Assembly: GCA_025360985.1 (NCBI GenBank)
Contig: JANYBA010000074.1
Location: 1-8,313, forward strand
Direction of reading: 5' to 3'
DNA from: Gammaproteobacteria bacterium
GTDB taxonomy: Bacteria; Pseudomonadota; Gammaproteobacteria; Xanthomonadales; Xanthomonadaceae
DNA: 8,313 nt
The notes beneath the pieces were generated by a model, which worked only from the letters and a program-made list of their open reading frames with translations, was not told the DNA's origin and ran no database searches. Both the position numbers and the translations under genes were made by a program. How positions within the stretch are numbered: position 1 is the first letter of the stretch; every line of letters starts with the position of its first letter. Of the stretch, positions 6,729 through 8,313 are shown in pieces.

Positions 6729-7650
6729 GACTTGCCTGATCCCAGAATGGATAGAAGTTGAACCAGTCTAACGGCGACTCCCGTAGCCTGGCTTCGAGCC
6801 AGGATACGAATTCACCGGCATAGCGACCCATCGCGGCCTGGCGATCGGCGCGTGGCAGGACGATCCGGTCGGTGAGCTTGTGCATCGTCGCCCGATAGCC
6901 GGCGCCGTCGTGCAGGCAGGCGAGGAAATAAACGGGGCACGCGAGCAAAGACGCCATCAAGTAGGGGCCGGCCGGAAAAGGCGCCGGCTCGCCCAGGAAG
7001 GGCAGCACAAGGAGGCGATCGCCGGTAACAGGAATCCGGTCGCCGGCGATCGCGACGACTTCGCCGGCGGCGACGCGTTCGGCCAGCAACATCGCCGTCG
7101 GCGCGTTGAACTCGGTCACCTGCAGCAAGTTCACTTGCGAGTCCGGATTGAGGCGATGCAGGATCCGGTTGAACCGCTGGGCGTGCGCGGTGTGCACCAG
7201 GATGTTGATCTTCAATCCCTGCCGCAATTCCGCGGCGGCCTGCAGCAATTCCAGGCAACCAAGATGAGCGGTGACGATCACGCCGCCACGACCGGCCCGC
7301 AGGTCGGCGACGATCGCTTCATGGCCTTCGAACCGAATCCGATTGAGCGGGAAACGACCGCCCACCGCCAACATCTTGTCGAGCAGCGTTTCGGCGAAGA
7401 AAACGAAGTGCCGCAAGCTCAAGCGCCAATCCGGCGTGCGGGCAAACACGTGCTGCGCGGCCTGCAGTCGCCGCAGGTAGTCCAGCGACGCGCGCCGCGC
7501 TGTTCCGCCCCGGAGCCAATGGAAGAACACCACCGGGTACAGGCAGATGCGGAACGGCAGGCGGCCGAACCAGCGGTTCACCTGGTACAGGAACCAGATT
7601 CCGACGACGAACGTGCTCTCGCCGATTTCCGCCCAATGGGACCGCTTCAT
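6712..7650 (-). CDS. LpxL/HtrB-like lysophospholipid acyltransferase
   Basis: A 312-residue membrane-associated acyltransferase of the lipid A acyltransferase (LpxL/HtrB) superfamily. A hydrophobic N-terminal anchor lies at about residues 14-46. The catalytic HX4E motif is HLGCLE (His129 to Glu134) inside VIVTAHLGCLELL. A second acceptor/substrate region, IAGDRIPVTGDRLLVLPFLG, follows at about 201-220, and the end carries LDWFNFYPFWD (294-304), typical of the acyltransferases in aryl-polyene clusters. It would transfer an acyl or polyenoyl group onto a lipid or glycolipid acceptor at the inner membrane, anchoring the pigment. The acceptor is inferred. I chose ATG 7650, which forms an ATGA overlap with the glycosyltransferase stop. 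A GTG at 7662 would add four residues but lacks a ribosome binding site. It overlaps the lyase gene by 17 nt at its end. Confidence 0.87.
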   Translation of the reverse strand: MKRSHWAEIGESTFVVGIWFLYQVNRWFGRLPFRICLYPVVFFHWLRGGTARRASLDYLRRLQAAQHVFARTPDWRLSLRHFVFFAETLLDKMLAVGGRFPLNRIRFEGHEAIVADLRAGRGGVIVTAHLGCLELLQAAAELRQGLKINILVHTAHAQRFNRILHRLNPDSQVNLLQVTEFNAPTAMLLAERVAAGEVVAIAGDRIPVTGDRLLVLPFLGEPAPFPAGPYLMASLLACPVYFLACLHDGAGYRATMHKLTDRIVLPRADRQAAMGRYAGEFVSWLEARLRESPLDWFNFYPFWDQASHDIAR

Positions 7651-8313
7651 CGCCGCGTCCACTTGTGGACCAGCAGCATCGGCAGGCGGACGAGCATGCC
7701 GAAAAACAGCGCCGCATGCATGCGCGAAATCCGGATGTTGTCGCGCCAGACGTCGAAATGGGACACGCCATCGAGCGGGTAGGTCACGCGGGCAGGGCGG
7801 TTGCGGATGCGCAGCCCGCGCCAGTGCATCCGCACCAGGATCTCGCTATCGAAGTCCATCCGCCGCCCCAAGCGGACCGAATCCAGAAGTGCGATGGTCG
7901 CGGCCAACGGGTAAACGCGGAAACCGCACATCGAATCGCGGATCGCGAAGGAAAGGGTGTTGATCCAGACCCAGACGTGGGTCGCGTATCGGCCGTAGAG
8001 CCGCCCCTTCGGTACCGACGAATCGAAGACCGGGCAGCCGATGATCACGGCGTCGGGATGTTGCTTTGCCTCGGCGAGGAATCCGGGAATTTCCGCTGGG
8101 TCGTGCTGGCCGTCGGCATCGATCTGCACGGCATGGGAATAGCCCTGGCGCGCCGCTTCGCGCAATCCGGCCATCACCGCGCCGCCCTTGCCCTGGTTGA
8201 CCGGCAGCCGAACCAGGGAAATGTCGTCGGGATGTTCACGCGCGATTCGGTCCAGCACCGCCGCGCAAGCCCGGTCGGAACCATCGTCGACCAACACGCT
8301 CGGCAAGCGATGG
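7647..8313 (-). CDS. Family 2 glycosyltransferase, C-terminal part (5' end outside window)
   Basis: The reading frame is open to the right edge and enters the window in mid-domain: the visible part begins His-Arg-Leu-Pro and runs directly into VLVDDGSD, the nucleotide-sugar-binding motif that normally lies 30-40 residues from the start of GT2 enzymes. So the first residues are missing and the TTG at 8306 is an internal Leu. Further on are NQGKGGAVMAGL (acceptor-side loop), QIDADGQHDP (the DxD metal/sugar site, around 8130-8100) and MCGFRVYP, all as in polyprenyl-phosphate mannosyl/glucosyl transferases of GT-A fold. The last 30 residues are hydrophobic and basic, suggesting membrane contact. 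It probably adds a sugar to the pigment's lipid anchor, working with the acyltransferase whose ATG overlaps its stop codon. Donor and acceptor are unknown. Confidence 0.88.
   Translation of the reverse strand, partial: HRLPSVLVDDGSDRACAAVLDRIAREHPDDISLVRLPVNQGKGGAVMAGLREAARQGYSHAVQIDADGQHDPAEIPGFLAEAKQHPDAVIIGCPVFDSSVPKGRLYGRYATHVWVWINTLSFAIRDSMCGFRVYPLAATIALLDSVRLGRRMDFDSEILVRMHWRGLRIRNRPARVTYPLDGVSHFDVWRDNIRISRMHAALFFGMLVRLPMLLVHKWTRR

Noticed and set aside
7660..7662. GTG start for the acyltransferase
   Set aside because: No ribosome binding site precedes it, and the ATG four codons later forms a standard ATGA overlap with the upstream stop.
8304..8306. TTG as start codon of the glycosyltransferase
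   Set aside because: It would begin only a few residues before the VDDGSD motif and drop the first strand of the GT-A fold. The frame is open to the window edge, so the gene is cut rather than short.
1..8313. Mobile elements, CRISPR, tRNA/rRNA, attachment sites
   Set aside because: The whole window is covered by overlapping genes of one coherent operon. I saw no inverted or direct repeat pairs, transposase, integrase, spacer array or RNA gene.

Overview
This window is the inside of one long, gapless minus-strand operon. I read it as part of an aryl-polyene (APE) / xanthomonadin-type pigment gene cluster. The DNA is GC-rich with strong codon bias, so the opposite strand is full of spurious open frames. 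Pathway type, base composition and protein style suggest a gammaproteobacterium, most likely of the Xanthomonadales (Lysobacter/Luteimonas/Rhodanobacter-like). That placement is inference; there is no rRNA or other marker here.

In transcription order (right to left) the genes are: (1) a family-2 glycosyltransferase, cut by the right edge (7647-8313); (2) an LpxL/HtrB-like acyltransferase (6712-7650); (3) a MIO-type aromatic amino acid ammonia-lyase (5169-6728); (4) a hotdog-fold 4HBT/YbgC-like thioesterase (4763-5182); (5) a LolA-like periplasmic lipid carrier (4149-4766); (6) a 12-segment MMPL/RND-family exporter (1787-4156); (7) a flavin-dependent halogenase-like FAD protein (568-1797); (8) a DUF3261-type lipoprotein (29-580); and (9) the first ten codons of a protein that looks like a beta-ketoacyl-ACP synthase, cut by the left edge (1-32). 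All eight junctions overlap by 4-17 nt, so the window has no intergenic DNA, promoter, terminator, RNA gene, mobile element or CRISPR array.

The genes make sense together as a pathway. The lyase could supply an arylacrylate or aryl starter. The ketosynthase, and presumably more type II PKS/FAS-like genes beyond the left edge, would extend the polyene. The halogenase-like enzyme could halogenate the aryl ring, as bromination does in xanthomonadins. The thioesterase would edit or release acyl thioesters. The glycosyltransferase and acyltransferase would build the lipid anchor. The MMPL exporter, LolA-like carrier and DUF3261 lipoprotein form a plausible relay carrying the pigment lipid to the outer membrane.

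The most informative details are: intact halogenase signatures (WxWxIP and a candidate catalytic Lys) in the FAD protein; a Gln where histidine ammonia-lyases have their catalytic-pocket Glu, arguing against a HutH role; and an A8 slippery run in the lolA-like gene. The system type is known. What is open is its chemistry in this organism.
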